Source of the DNA: Gemmatimonadota bacterium
GTDB lineage: Bacteria > JAAXHH01
Reading direction: 5' to 3'
DNA: 64,000 nucleotides
NCBI GenBank assembly: GCA_026705925.1
Contig: JAPOZT010000031.1
Coordinates: forward strand, 62,001 to 126,000
Positions 45,483 through 53,778 of the stretch are shown piece after piece. Positions within the stretch are counted from its first letter, which is position 1. Each line of letters begins with the position of its first letter. The notes under the pieces are model-generated. The model was not told the DNA's origin. It ran no database searches and worked only from the letters and a program-made list of their open reading frames with translations. The translations under genes and the position numbers were made by a program.

Positions 45483-48182
45483 ATGCATTTGAAATCCATT
45501 TTCCCGCCGATCTCCGCTCTGGTGGTCCTTTGCACCCTGTCCACCCGTACTGTTACCGCCCAGTCGGTCGCTGGCGAATCATCCGTCCCCGCCATGGAGG
45601 CGGCGCAACGCACCGGCCAGATTTCGATCGACGGACGGTTGGATGAAACAGCCTGGGCGGCGGCCATCCCCGCGACGCGGTTTGTTCAGCGGGAGCCGGT
45701 GGAGGGGGCCGAGCCCGGTGAGGCCACCGAGGTCCGTATACTCTACGACGACGGCGCCGTTTATATCGGCGCCCGGATGTACGACGATCACCCGGACCAG
45801 ATCGGCAGGCAACTCGTCCGGCGGGACGAACGGGGTGCTTTCGACCTTTTCTCCGTTTCCATCGATCCGAACAATGACCGGCTGACCGGCTACCAGTTCC
45901 GTGTGAGCGCCGCCGGGGCGCAGCGGGACGCCTACCTTTATGACGACGTGCGCCAGGACGACGCGTGGGACGCCGTATGGGAGTCCGGCGTGACGATCGA
46001 CGATCAGGGCTGGGTCGCCGAGATGCGGATTCCCCTGTCCCAGATTCGGTACGAACCGAGGAACGAGCCCCAGACCTGGGGCGTTAACTTCATGCGAAGG
46101 CGCCTGGCCGCGAACGAGTCGATCGACTTCGCCCTCCAGTCCCGGCTACGGCACGGAAGGGTCAGCGTCCTCGGTCGCCTGAACGGCCTGGTCCTTCCTT
46201 CGGGGGCCAGCCGCCTCGAAATCCGTCCCTACGTCCTCGGCAGCGCCCGGACCGCCCGGGCCGAACAGGGGAACCCTTTCTTCGACGGATCCGACTTCAG
46301 TGGGCGGGGAGGGTTTGGTTTGCGTTACGGACTCAGTCCATCCTACCACCTGATCCTTACCGTCAACCCGGACTTCGGGCAGGTGGAAGTGGATCCCGCC
46401 GTTATAAACCTCTCGGCCTTCGAGACTTTTTTCCGGGAACAGCGGCCGTTTTTCGTGTTAGACGCCCAGGAGTTTGAATTCGGCCTGTCGGGCCGGGATG
46501 AACTGTACTACAGTCGGCGGATCGGCCGGCAGCCCCGGGGCGGCACGCCGGACGATGCGGATTTCGCCGATATCCCCACGGAGACCAGCATTCTCGGCGC
46601 GGCCAAGATCACCGGGCGTTCGCCGGGCGGCGTGTCCATCGGTGCCCTGGCCGCGGTCACGGGCCGGGAGTCGGGAAAAGCCCACTCGATTTCGGACGGC
46701 AGAATCCGGGAATTCACGGTCGAGCCCCGGGCGGAATTCGGCGTTTTCCGGATCCGCAAGGACTACCGAAGCGGCGCCAGCCAGGTCGGCGCCGTCGGAT
46801 CGTTGGTGCACCGGGCCCTTCCGGATGACGGCGCCTTCGACTACCTCACGTCCGAGGCCTTTTCCGGCGGGGTGGACTTCGAGCACAACTGGGGGGGCGC
46901 GCGTTCGCGGGACTGGGCAGTCTACGGTTATCTGGCGGGCAGCCGCGTCCAGGGAAGCCCTGAGGCGCTGACCCGGATTCAGCGGTCCAGCAATCATTAC
47001 TTCCAGCGTCCGGACGCCACGCGGCTGGCCGTGGATTCGACCGCCACCTCCATGAACGGGTACAACTGGCGGTTGCAGTTCGCCCGCCGGGACGCCGAAC
47101 ACTGGACCGGAGCGCTCTGGTTCGCCCAGATATCGCCCGGTTTCGAGATCAACGACCTGGGTTTCTCGCGCTCAGGCGAACGTCTCGACGGCGGCGCGCG
47201 GATCGAATACCAGCACATCACGCCGGGACGCTACCTCCGCAACTACCGGTTCAATTTCTTTACCTTCTACAACTTCCGGCACGAGGCGCTCGATGACCCC
47301 TGGGCCTGGTCGTCCTGGCGGAACAACTACAAGAACGGCCGGTTCTGGGCCGGGGCGGATTTCGAACTGAACAACAACTGGGACGTTTTCCTGGGCTCCA
47401 GTTACAGCCCCACCCAGTTCAGTGACACGCGGACCCGGGGCGGTCCGGTGATGGAGGATCCCGGGTCCTATTCATTCGACATCGGAGTCGGCACGGACCG
47501 CCGGAAACGGATCTCCCTGGAGACGGAACTCGACTACGAGAACTACCAGCGGGGCGGCCATGAGTGGGGAGCGGAAGTCGAAGCCACGATTCGCCCAACC
47601 CCGAACTGGGAACTGGAAGTTTCGCCTAATTTCAGCTGGGAGCGGAACGCGGCCCAGTATGTTACCCGGACCGACGCCCTGCCCTTCGCACCCACTTACG
47701 GCAGCCGTTACGTGTTCTCGGACCTTGAGCGGCGGTCCTTTTCCCTCGAAACCCGGTTGAACGTCGCCTTCTCCCCCGACCTGACTTTGCAGCTGTATGC
47801 ACAGCCCCTGCTTTCATCGGGCGATTATCTCAACTACAAGCAGTTGCTAAGGGCGAGCAGCTTCGATTTCGACGTATTGAACGAGGGAACGCGTTCCTTC
47901 ATCGATCCGGCGGACGGTTATCGTTACCTCGATTTCGACGGGGACGGGATGCCAGATATCAATTTCTCGGACCGGGACTTCAACATCCAGTCCCTGCGCA
48001 TGAACGTGGTGCTGCGCTGGGAGTACCGCCCCGGTTCCAGGGTCTTTCTCGTCTGGCAGCAGACCCGGAGCGAACGGGACGAGAACGGGACGCTGAACAT
48101 CGGCAGAGACTTCGGAAATCTCTTCGGCGGCGAATCGGAGAACATATTCATCGTCAAGTTCAATTACTGGTTCGGCGTGTGA
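45483..48182 (+). CDS. DUF5916-type outer-membrane protein with N-terminal CBM9-like domain
   Basis: 899 residues from ATG 45483. A signal peptide (about 1-26, ending VTAQS) leads to a beta-sandwich with the family 9-like GQISIDGRLDETAWAAA, DDGAVYIGARMYDDH and WVAEMRIPLSQIRYEP strands (about 40-210). The remaining 650 residues are alternating polar/aromatic beta strands of a barrel, with FFREQRPFFVLD-type turns and a C-terminal FIVKFNYWFGV. DUF5916 proteins are abundant in Bacteroidota and relatives and their role is unknown; sugar or polymer handling is only a guess. AGGAAGGA lies 12 bases before the ATG. Confidence 0.85.
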   Translation: MHLKSIFPPISALVVLCTLSTRTVTAQSVAGESSVPAMEAAQRTGQISIDGRLDETAWAAAIPATRFVQREPVEGAEPGEATEVRILYDDGAVYIGARMYDDHPDQIGRQLVRRDERGAFDLFSVSIDPNNDRLTGYQFRVSAAGAQRDAYLYDDVRQDDAWDAVWESGVTIDDQGWVAEMRIPLSQIRYEPRNEPQTWGVNFMRRRLAANESIDFALQSRLRHGRVSVLGRLNGLVLPSGASRLEIRPYVLGSARTARAEQGNPFFDGSDFSGRGGFGLRYGLSPSYHLILTVNPDFGQVEVDPAVINLSAFETFFREQRPFFVLDAQEFEFGLSGRDELYYSRRIGRQPRGGTPDDADFADIPTETSILGAAKITGRSPGGVSIGALAAVTGRESGKAHSISDGRIREFTVEPRAEFGVFRIRKDYRSGASQVGAVGSLVHRALPDDGAFDYLTSEAFSGGVDFEHNWGGARSRDWAVYGYLAGSRVQGSPEALTRIQRSSNHYFQRPDATRLAVDSTATSMNGYNWRLQFARRDAEHWTGALWFAQISPGFEINDLGFSRSGERLDGGARIEYQHITPGRYLRNYRFNFFTFYNFRHEALDDPWAWSSWRNNYKNGRFWAGADFELNNNWDVFLGSSYSPTQFSDTRTRGGPVMEDPGSYSFDIGVGTDRRKRISLETELDYENYQRGGHEWGAEVEATIRPTPNWELEVSPNFSWERNAAQYVTRTDALPFAPTYGSRYVFSDLERRSFSLETRLNVAFSPDLTLQLYAQPLLSSGDYLNYKQLLRASSFDFDVLNEGTRSFIDPADGYRYLDFDGDGMPDINFSDRDFNIQSLRMNVVLRWEYRPGSRVFLVWQQTRSERDENGTLNIGRDFGNLFGGESENIFIVKFNYWFGV

Positions 48183-48219
48183 ATGCAGACGGACAGGCGG
48201 ATCCACACCCCGAAGCGGC

Positions 48220-48249
48220 TTGACACGGGGACGTTTTTGTGGCCATATT
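48220..48249 (+). promoter_or_regulatory. Sigma70-like promoter for the scsB-like gene
   Basis: TTGACA at 48220-48225, 18-base spacer, CATATT at 48244-48249; leader about 65 bases. Confidence 0.6.
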
Positions 48250-48318
48250 GTGCTTGTGTAACTGATTACGCCGCATGAATATCCGGGCGGCATCCACCCG
48301 CACGAACCGAAACACGCC

Positions 48319-50571
48319 ATGAAATCAACTCAAGACGCCATGAGATCGATGCGCACCTCCCTATTGACGCTCGCGGTCCTGTTCGCCTTCGGCGCCGGCG
48401 CCTGGTCCGTCCATGGTCAGGCGGTCCGCACCGATTACATGGAGACCGAACTGGTCGTGGAGACGACGTCCGTCAAGCCCAGGCAGCCTTTCTGGGCCGG
48501 CCTGCGGATGAAGATGGACGAGCACTGGCACACCTACTGGCGCAACCCGGCCGATTCGGGGCTTCCTACGAAGATACACTGGGCGCTGCCCGATGGGTTC
48601 AAGGCCGGTGAGATCAACTGGCCCTATCCCCAGAAGATCGAACTCGACATCCTGGCCAGCTACGGGTACGAAGGCGAGACGCTCCTGCTCGTGGAAATCA
48701 CGCCTCCGGCCGACCTGGAGACCGGCGGGACGGTCGACGTCGGGGCCTTTGCCTCCTGGCTGGTCTGCGCGGAAATCTGTCTCCCGGGAGAATCCGGATA
48801 CCAGGTGACGCTGCCCGTTTCCACGGAGGTGCCCCAGGCCGATGAGCGATGGACCGATCTCTTTGCCCGCACCCGGGAGCAACTTCCGGTCCCGGTCCCC
48901 GGATGGCACGTCGAGGCCGCTATTTCCGATTCCACCGTGGCGCTGCACGCCGCGCCGCCAGAATGGTTCCCTGGAAACCTCACCGGCGCCGAGTTCTACC
49001 CCTACAACGCTGACCTGATCGACTACATATCTCCCCAGAAACTGGAGAAGACGGAGACCGGGTACCTTTTGACGATGCGCCGGTCGGGCTTTTACACGAG
49101 CAGGCCGGAACAGATCGCGGGCGTGCTGGTGTCCGCGGATGGATGGCGCGGCCCCGGATCGGAACGCGCCCTGGCCGTGAGCGCCGTCTATGCGGATGTG
49201 CTGCCGGCCGCGGTCGCTGCGATCGGTTCGCCAGGTTCGCCAGGTTCCGGCAACGTTTCGGCGGTTTCCGGTCTTGCTGCCACGGCGATTTCCGGCGATC
49301 TCGTGTCCGGCCTGTGGCAGGCTCTGCTCTTCGCCCTCATCGGCGGCCTGATCCTCAACCTGATGCCCTGCGTCCTCCCCGTGCTGTCCATCAAGGTACT
49401 CGGGTTCATCCACCAGGCGGGCGACGACCCGGCAAAGGCCCGCCGGCACGGGCTGGTCTTCACCGCGGGCGTCCTGGTCTCCTTTCTCGCGCTGGCGGCC
49501 GTCCTGATCGCCCTGCGGGCCGGGGGAGAGCAGTTGGGCTGGGGATTCCAGCTCCAGTCGCCGGTCTTCATCGTCATCCTGTCAGTCATCATCTTCATGT
49601 TCGGCCTGAGCCTCTTCGGCGTCTTCGAGATCGGCACGTCACTGGTCGGTCTCGGCGGGCGAATGGATTCGGGCAGCGGACTCGGCGGATCCTTCCTGAG
49701 CGGCGTCCTGGCCACGGTCGTGGCCACGCCGTGCACCGCGCCGTTCATGGGCGTGGCCCTGGGATACGCCCTGACGCAGTCGGCGGCGCAGTCCCTGGCG
49801 ATCTTTGGGTTCCTCGGCCTGGGCATGGCCCTGCCCTACCTGACCCTGTCATCCGTTCCCGCCCTGCTGCGGTACGTGCCGAAACCCGGCGCGTGGATGG
49901 AATCCTTCAAGCAGTTCATGGGCTTCCTCATGATGGCCACCGTGGTCTGGCTGCTCTGGGTGCTGAACCTCCAGACGGATCCCAACCTGGTCGCCCTGGT
50001 GATGGTTCTGCTGGTGCTGGTAGCCCTTGGAAGCTGGATTCTCGGCCGCTGGGGAGGCATCGCTGCCGGCAGCCGTTCCAGGATAGCTGCCCGTGCTGCC
50101 GCCGCGGTGATCATCATCGCGAGCATGGTAACTGTACTGAGCCAGGTGCCTGCCCCGGCCAAGGCGGAACGGACCGCCGCAGCCACGACGTACAGCGCGG
50201 GGCTGGAGTGGGAACCCTTCTCCCGGCAGCTGGTGCAGGACCTGCGCACATCGGGAAAGTCGGTTTTCGTGGACTTCACCGCGGCCTGGTGCCTGAGCTG
50301 CCAGGTCAACAAGCGCGTGGCGCTGAGCGACAGCCGCGTGGTCGAACAGTTCGAGACCCTGGGCGTCGTCCCGGTCCAGGCCGACTGGACGTCGAGGGAC
50401 CCCGAGATCACGCGGGCACTGGCCGAGTTCGGTCGCAACAGTGTCCCGCTTTACGTGCTGTATACGGGCGGTCCGGATTCCGTACCGGAGATCCTTCCGG
50501 AATTGCTCACGCCCGGCCTGGTGCTGGACGCGTTGAAGAAGGTGGAAAGCGGGAGCGCGGCCAGCAGGTAG
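48319..50571 (+). CDS. DsbD/ScsB-type thiol:disulfide interchange protein
   Basis: 750-residue inner-membrane protein that carries reducing power from cytoplasmic thioredoxin to the periplasm. After a signal peptide (about 1-35), an N-terminal DsbD-alpha/ScsB-like domain contains CAEICLPG (about 151-158); eight membrane helices (about 330-600) contain NLMPCVLPVLSIK and VATPCTAPFMG with the intramembrane cysteine pair; a C-terminal thioredoxin domain has VDFTAAWCLSCQVNK (CLSC near 656). Size and the large N-terminal domain fit ScsB better than DsbD. A redoxin gene follows 43 bases later and may be its substrate. Confidence 0.9.
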   Translation: MKSTQDAMRSMRTSLLTLAVLFAFGAGAWSVHGQAVRTDYMETELVVETTSVKPRQPFWAGLRMKMDEHWHTYWRNPADSGLPTKIHWALPDGFKAGEINWPYPQKIELDILASYGYEGETLLLVEITPPADLETGGTVDVGAFASWLVCAEICLPGESGYQVTLPVSTEVPQADERWTDLFARTREQLPVPVPGWHVEAAISDSTVALHAAPPEWFPGNLTGAEFYPYNADLIDYISPQKLEKTETGYLLTMRRSGFYTSRPEQIAGVLVSADGWRGPGSERALAVSAVYADVLPAAVAAIGSPGSPGSGNVSAVSGLAATAISGDLVSGLWQALLFALIGGLILNLMPCVLPVLSIKVLGFIHQAGDDPAKARRHGLVFTAGVLVSFLALAAVLIALRAGGEQLGWGFQLQSPVFIVILSVIIFMFGLSLFGVFEIGTSLVGLGGRMDSGSGLGGSFLSGVLATVVATPCTAPFMGVALGYALTQSAAQSLAIFGFLGLGMALPYLTLSSVPALLRYVPKPGAWMESFKQFMGFLMMATVVWLLWVLNLQTDPNLVALVMVLLVLVALGSWILGRWGGIAAGSRSRIAARAAAAVIIIASMVTVLSQVPAPAKAERTAAATTYSAGLEWEPFSRQLVQDLRTSGKSVFVDFTAAWCLSCQVNKRVALSDSRVVEQFETLGVVPVQADWTSRDPEITRALAEFGRNSVPLYVLYTGGPDSVPEILPELLTPGLVLDALKKVESGSAASR

Positions 50572-50614
50572 TATTTGAAGTAGTTTGACGTTACTATTCA
50601 CAAGGAGGATGTTC

Positions 50615-51241
50615 ATGAAGAGGATTCTGATTCCGGCAGCCGTGGTGGCCGTCGCCGCCGCGTTCGTGCTGGTTAACTTTTCCACGCCGATGGCCGCAGG
50701 GGATGCCAAGGTGGGAAGCGCGGCCCCGGATTTCACGCTGACGGATACGAATGGCAACAGCGTGACGCTTTCGGACTACAGCGGCAAGTATGTGGTCCTG
50801 GAGTGGATCAACTACGACTGTCCCTTCGTGGCCAAGCACTACGACGCCAAGAACATGCAGGGCCTGCAGGACAAGTACCGCGAGCAGGGCGTGGTCTGGC
50901 TGGCCGTCAACTCGTCGGCCGAAGGCAAGCAGGGCCAGTTCTCCAATGAGGAAATCCACTCGCGCCTTAAGAAGCACGCGTCGACCGTGGACGCCTACCT
51001 GCTCGATGGTAACGGCGACGTCGGCAGGGCGTACGGCGCCACCCACACGCCCCACATGTATATCATCAACCCGGAAGGCACCCTGATCTACATGGGCGCC
51101 ATCGACAGCATCAACTCGGCCAACATCGCCGACATTCCCAAGGCCGACAATTACGTCGTCATGGCCCTGGACGCGGCTTTTGCCGGCAATGAAGTGCCCG
51201 TCGAGATGACCCGGGCCTACGGCTGTACGGTGAAGTACTAG
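50615..51241 (+). CDS. Exported redoxin-domain (AhpC/TSA) protein
   Basis: 208-residue thioredoxin-fold protein with an N-terminal membrane/signal segment (ILIPAAVVAVAAAFVLVNFS). Seen: GSAAPDFTLTDTNGNSVTLSDYSGKYVVLEWINYDCPFVAKHY with one Cys (about 69) instead of CxxC, a TPHMYIINPEGTLIYMG strand, and a second Cys near the end (AYGCTVKY). These features fit the redoxin group whose disulfide is regenerated by ScsB/DsbD-like proteins such as the preceding gene. ATG 50615 has AAGGAGG with 6-base spacing; two earlier in-frame ATGs are less well placed. Confidence 0.87.
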   Translation: MKRILIPAAVVAVAAAFVLVNFSTPMAAGDAKVGSAAPDFTLTDTNGNSVTLSDYSGKYVVLEWINYDCPFVAKHYDAKNMQGLQDKYREQGVVWLAVNSSAEGKQGQFSNEEIHSRLKKHASTVDAYLLDGNGDVGRAYGATHTPHMYIINPEGTLIYMGAIDSINSANIADIPKADNYVVMALDAAFAGNEVPVEMTRAYGCTVKY

Positions 51242-51255
51242 CGGGATTGAAGTCA

Positions 51256-51296
51256 GGGGGAGGTCACGCCGCTTTACGGGTTGTCGGCGCTCCCCC
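51256..51296 (+). terminator. Possible hairpin after the redoxin gene
   Basis: GGGGGAG (51256-51262) pairs with CTCCCCC (51290-51296), with an inner CGCCG/CGGCG stem. No T-run follows, so termination is uncertain. Confidence 0.35.
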
Positions 51297-51351
51297 GGAC
51301 CGTTTATATCTGAAGCCACATGATTGCCGTGACGGCATCTGCGGAGCCATT

Positions 51352-51561
51352 ATGACTTGTAATTTCACTTTGGACTTCTGGAAAGAAGAAGGCTGGTACG
51401 TTGGAAAACTCCGCGAAGTACCAGGTGTATTCAGTCAAGGCAAGAATCTTGAAGAACTGAAAACAAACATCAAGGATGCTTACGATTTGGTGATGCAGGA
51501 GACCGTACCGACTCCTGTAAAAGAATTTGAGTCAACGGAACTGAGCCTGGAAGTACCTTGA
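51352..51561 (+). CDS. hicB: Short HicB-like antitoxin
   Basis: 69-residue partial-RNase H-fold HicB domain: NFTLDFWKEEGWYVGKLREVPGVFSQGKNLEELKTNIKDAYDLVMQE. It has no DNA-binding C-terminal helix-turn-helix or RHH part that many HicB proteins have. ATG 51352 with GGAG 5 bases upstream. It lies directly upstream of, and overlaps by four bases, the HicA-like toxin gene. The order is antitoxin first, the reverse of the classical hicAB. Base composition is clearly more AT-rich than its neighbours, pointing to acquisition by transfer. Confidence 0.85.
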   Translation: MTCNFTLDFWKEEGWYVGKLREVPGVFSQGKNLEELKTNIKDAYDLVMQETVPTPVKEFESTELSLEVP

Positions 51562-51743
51562 AACGAAGAGCGTTTATTAAGAGACTGACGGACGATGGTT
51601 GTTTCTTGAAAAGACACGGCAGAAGGCATGATCTCTACTTCAACCCCAAGAACAATAAATGGGCGCCCGTACCGAGACATCGGGAAATCAGCGAGAGCTT
51701 GTGTAAACTAATTAGGCAGCAGTTACAACTAAACGACTCATAG
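51558..51743 (+). CDS. hicA: HicA-like mRNA interferase toxin
   Basis: 61-residue dsRBD-like HicA/YcfA protein: FIKRLTDDGCFLKRHGRRHDLYFNPKNNKWAPVPRHREISESLCKLIRQQL, with the conserved His in RHGRRHD, the family's catalytic residue. It would cleave mRNA when the antitoxin is lost. It starts at TTG overlapping the hicB stop (TTGA), implying translational coupling, and stands before a very strong hairpin at 51809-51851. The AT-rich codon use matches hicB. Confidence 0.88.
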   Translation: MKRRAFIKRLTDDGCFLKRHGRRHDLYFNPKNNKWAPVPRHREISESLCKLIRQQLQLNDS

Positions 51744-51808
51744 GCTTCGTCCAGATTGCCTAGCATTACAGCGGGTCGCGCCATCGTAAGGTAGAAGCCG
51801 TACAAACG

Positions 51809-51855
51809 AAAATGCCGTTGTCGCCGCTCGTATGGCGACAACGGCATTTTTAGAG
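51809..51855. terminator. Strong bidirectional rho-independent terminator
   Basis: A perfect 17-bp stem: AAAATGCCGTTGTCGCC (51809-51825) and GGCGACAACGGCATTTT (51834-51850) with an 8-base loop, then more T. A-run on the left makes it work in either direction. It separates hicBA from the PhyH unit. Confidence 0.92.
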
Positions 51856-51861
51856 TTATCT

Positions 51862-51889
51862 TTGACTACGCTCCCCCGTTTTCTATATT
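51862..51889 (+). promoter_or_regulatory. Sigma70-like promoter of the tandem PhyH unit
   Basis: TTGACT at 51862-51867, 16-base spacer, TATATT at 51884-51889, right after the terminator. Leader to ATG 51992 about 95 bases. Confidence 0.6.
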
Positions 51890-51991
51890 CCTGAACAAGC
51901 GATTTTGTTTCCACCGACGCCGGGACGGATCGTTTCCGTTCGTGTCGACTGGATACCCGTTTATACAACGCATGCCGCCAGGAGAGCCGCT

Positions 51992-52876
51992 ATGGCCATG
52001 TTCGGCGACCCGGAAGATTTCGTCGTGATGAGCGAGCGCGAGAAGTACCTCTACGACCTCCAGGGATTTCTCGTGGTGCGCAAACTCCTTTCCACCGATG
52101 AGGTTCGGGCGCTGAACGACGCCCTGGACGCCCATCCCGACCGGACCGGCGACCACGGACCGGGCGGCGCGCTGGACGGGACCCCGCTGGCGGGGCCCGA
52201 TACGCAGTACGTCCACTACGAAGGAATGCTGACCTGGGACCAACCCTGGTGCCAACCTTTCCGAGACCTGCTCGCCCACCCGAAGCTGATTCCCTATCTG
52301 AATACCATGATGGGCCGGGGCTGGAAACTGGATCACAACATCGACGTGCTCACCTCGAAGCCGGGCGCCCAGGGCACGCCCTTCCACGGCAACAGCACAG
52401 GGATGTTCGCCGGATCGACCTACTACATGTACGACGATGGCCGCATGCGGAGCGGTCTGATCGTCTGCCAGTTCTACCTGACCGACGTGAACCCGGACGA
52501 TGGCGGGCTGACCGTGATTCCGGGCAGCCACAAGGCCAATTTCCCCATGCCGGGATACGTACGCCACTACGAGGACCACCAGGAGATCTTCCATCATGTC
52601 ACTGTGAAAGCCGGCGACCTGGTGATCTTCAACGAGGCCACGACCCACGGCGCGCTGCCGTGGAGGGGAAAGGGTGAGCGACGCTGCGTGCTTCACCGTT
52701 ACATCCCGAAATACATGCACTACGAGGGCGGCGTCTACGAAACGCGCCTGCCCGAATGGACGAAAGAGCTCACCGAAGCCCAGCGCGCGGTCCTGGAACC
52801 CCCGTACATCTACAACCGTCCCTTGATCGAGGACGACGGCGAATCGATCGCGCGTCCCCGCAGGGAGGGGATCTGA
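51992..52876 (+). CDS. PhyH-family protein with HGN in place of HxD (tandem copy 1)
   Basis: 294-residue PhyH-family protein. Fold landmarks: KYLYDLQGFLVVRKLLSTDEV, LTDVNPDDGGLTVIPGSHKANFPMP and VKAGDLVIFNEATTHGALPW with the distal His (about 219) and RRCVLHRYIPK with Arg. At the first iron-ligand position it reads PFHGNST (about His 132), giving His-Gly-Asn, so the carboxylate ligand is missing. ATG 51992 follows AGGAGAG. About 60 percent similar by eye to the next gene, so a recent duplication. Likely iron-dependent oxygenase or a divergent homologue; substrate unknown. Confidence 0.85.
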   Translation: MAMFGDPEDFVVMSEREKYLYDLQGFLVVRKLLSTDEVRALNDALDAHPDRTGDHGPGGALDGTPLAGPDTQYVHYEGMLTWDQPWCQPFRDLLAHPKLIPYLNTMMGRGWKLDHNIDVLTSKPGAQGTPFHGNSTGMFAGSTYYMYDDGRMRSGLIVCQFYLTDVNPDDGGLTVIPGSHKANFPMPGYVRHYEDHQEIFHHVTVKAGDLVIFNEATTHGALPWRGKGERRCVLHRYIPKYMHYEGGVYETRLPEWTKELTEAQRAVLEPPYIYNRPLIEDDGESIARPRREGI

Positions 52877-52890
52877 ATGATTCAGTCTAC

Positions 52891-53757
52891 ATGAACCCGT
52901 CCACACCATACCTCACCATGGAGCCCCATGAAAAGTACCTCTTCGACCTGCAGGGGTTCATCGTGGTGCGCAACGCCCTTGCGCCCCAGCAGGTTGCGGC
53001 ACTAAACGAGGCCCTGGACGCCAATCGCGACAAGCGGAAGGACGATACGGCGAGCAGCACGAGCGAAACGCTGAAGGGCAAGCAGCTTCGCGGCCTCTAC
53101 GAGGGCATGCTGACGTGGGAGCAACCCTGGTGCCGGCCATTCCGCGAGGTGCTGGCCAATCCGAGGATCATCCCTTATCTGAACACCCTGCTGGGCCGGG
53201 GGTGGAAGATGGACCACAGTCCCTTCATCTTCACGTCCGCGGCGGGGACCGAGGGACTGCGCCTTCACGGGTACGGACAGGCAGAATACTACGGATCCCG
53301 GTCCTACCACTACCAGAACGGCGCTATGCGTTGCGGGCTGATCAACTGCCAGTACCAGCTGAGCGACGTGAACCCGGGCGACGGCGGCCTGTGCGTCATC
53401 CCGGGCAGCCACAAGGCGAACTTCACCCTTCCGGACGAAATCTCCCGCTACGAGGCCGATCAGGATATCGTGTACCACGTGCCCATGAAGGCCGGCGACC
53501 TGGTCATCTTCAACGAGGCCACGACCCACGGCACGCTGCCCTGGAAGGGGCAGGGAGAGCGCCGCTCGCTGTTCTACCGGTACACCCCGAAGTACATGCA
53601 TTATACCGGCGGCGTGTACGAAACCGGCCTGCCGGAGTGGACGAAAGAACTAAACGAAGCCCAGCGGGCCGTGCTCGAACCGCCCTATGTCTATAACCGT
53701 CCTTTGATCGATGACGACGGTCGGACGCTTTCGACCCCTCGGCGCGAAGGAGAGTAG
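52891..53757 (+). CDS. PhyH-family protein with HGY in place of HxD (tandem copy 2)
   Basis: 288-residue paralogue of the preceding gene: EKYLFDLQGFIVVRNALAPQQV, LSDVNPGDGGLCVIPGSHKANFTLP, MKAGDLVIFNEATTHGTLPW with distal His (about 213) and GERRSLFYRYTPKYMHYTGG. The HxD motif is LRLHGYGQ, that is His-Gly-Tyr. ATG 52891 lacks an obvious ribosome site; ATG 52918 (MEPHEKYLF) is an alternative that matches the start of the first copy. The TPP enzyme gene begins 21 bases later. Confidence 0.85.
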   Translation: MNPSTPYLTMEPHEKYLFDLQGFIVVRNALAPQQVAALNEALDANRDKRKDDTASSTSETLKGKQLRGLYEGMLTWEQPWCRPFREVLANPRIIPYLNTLLGRGWKMDHSPFIFTSAAGTEGLRLHGYGQAEYYGSRSYHYQNGAMRCGLINCQYQLSDVNPGDGGLCVIPGSHKANFTLPDEISRYEADQDIVYHVPMKAGDLVIFNEATTHGTLPWKGQGERRSLFYRYTPKYMHYTGGVYETGLPEWTKELNEAQRAVLEPPYVYNRPLIDDDGRTLSTPRREGE

Positions 53758-53778
53758 AAAGAGAGTAGAGGGAAATCC

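Noticed and set aside
52877-52900. ATG at 52877 as the start of the second tandem PhyH
   Set aside because: It is not in frame with the PhyH coding sequence.
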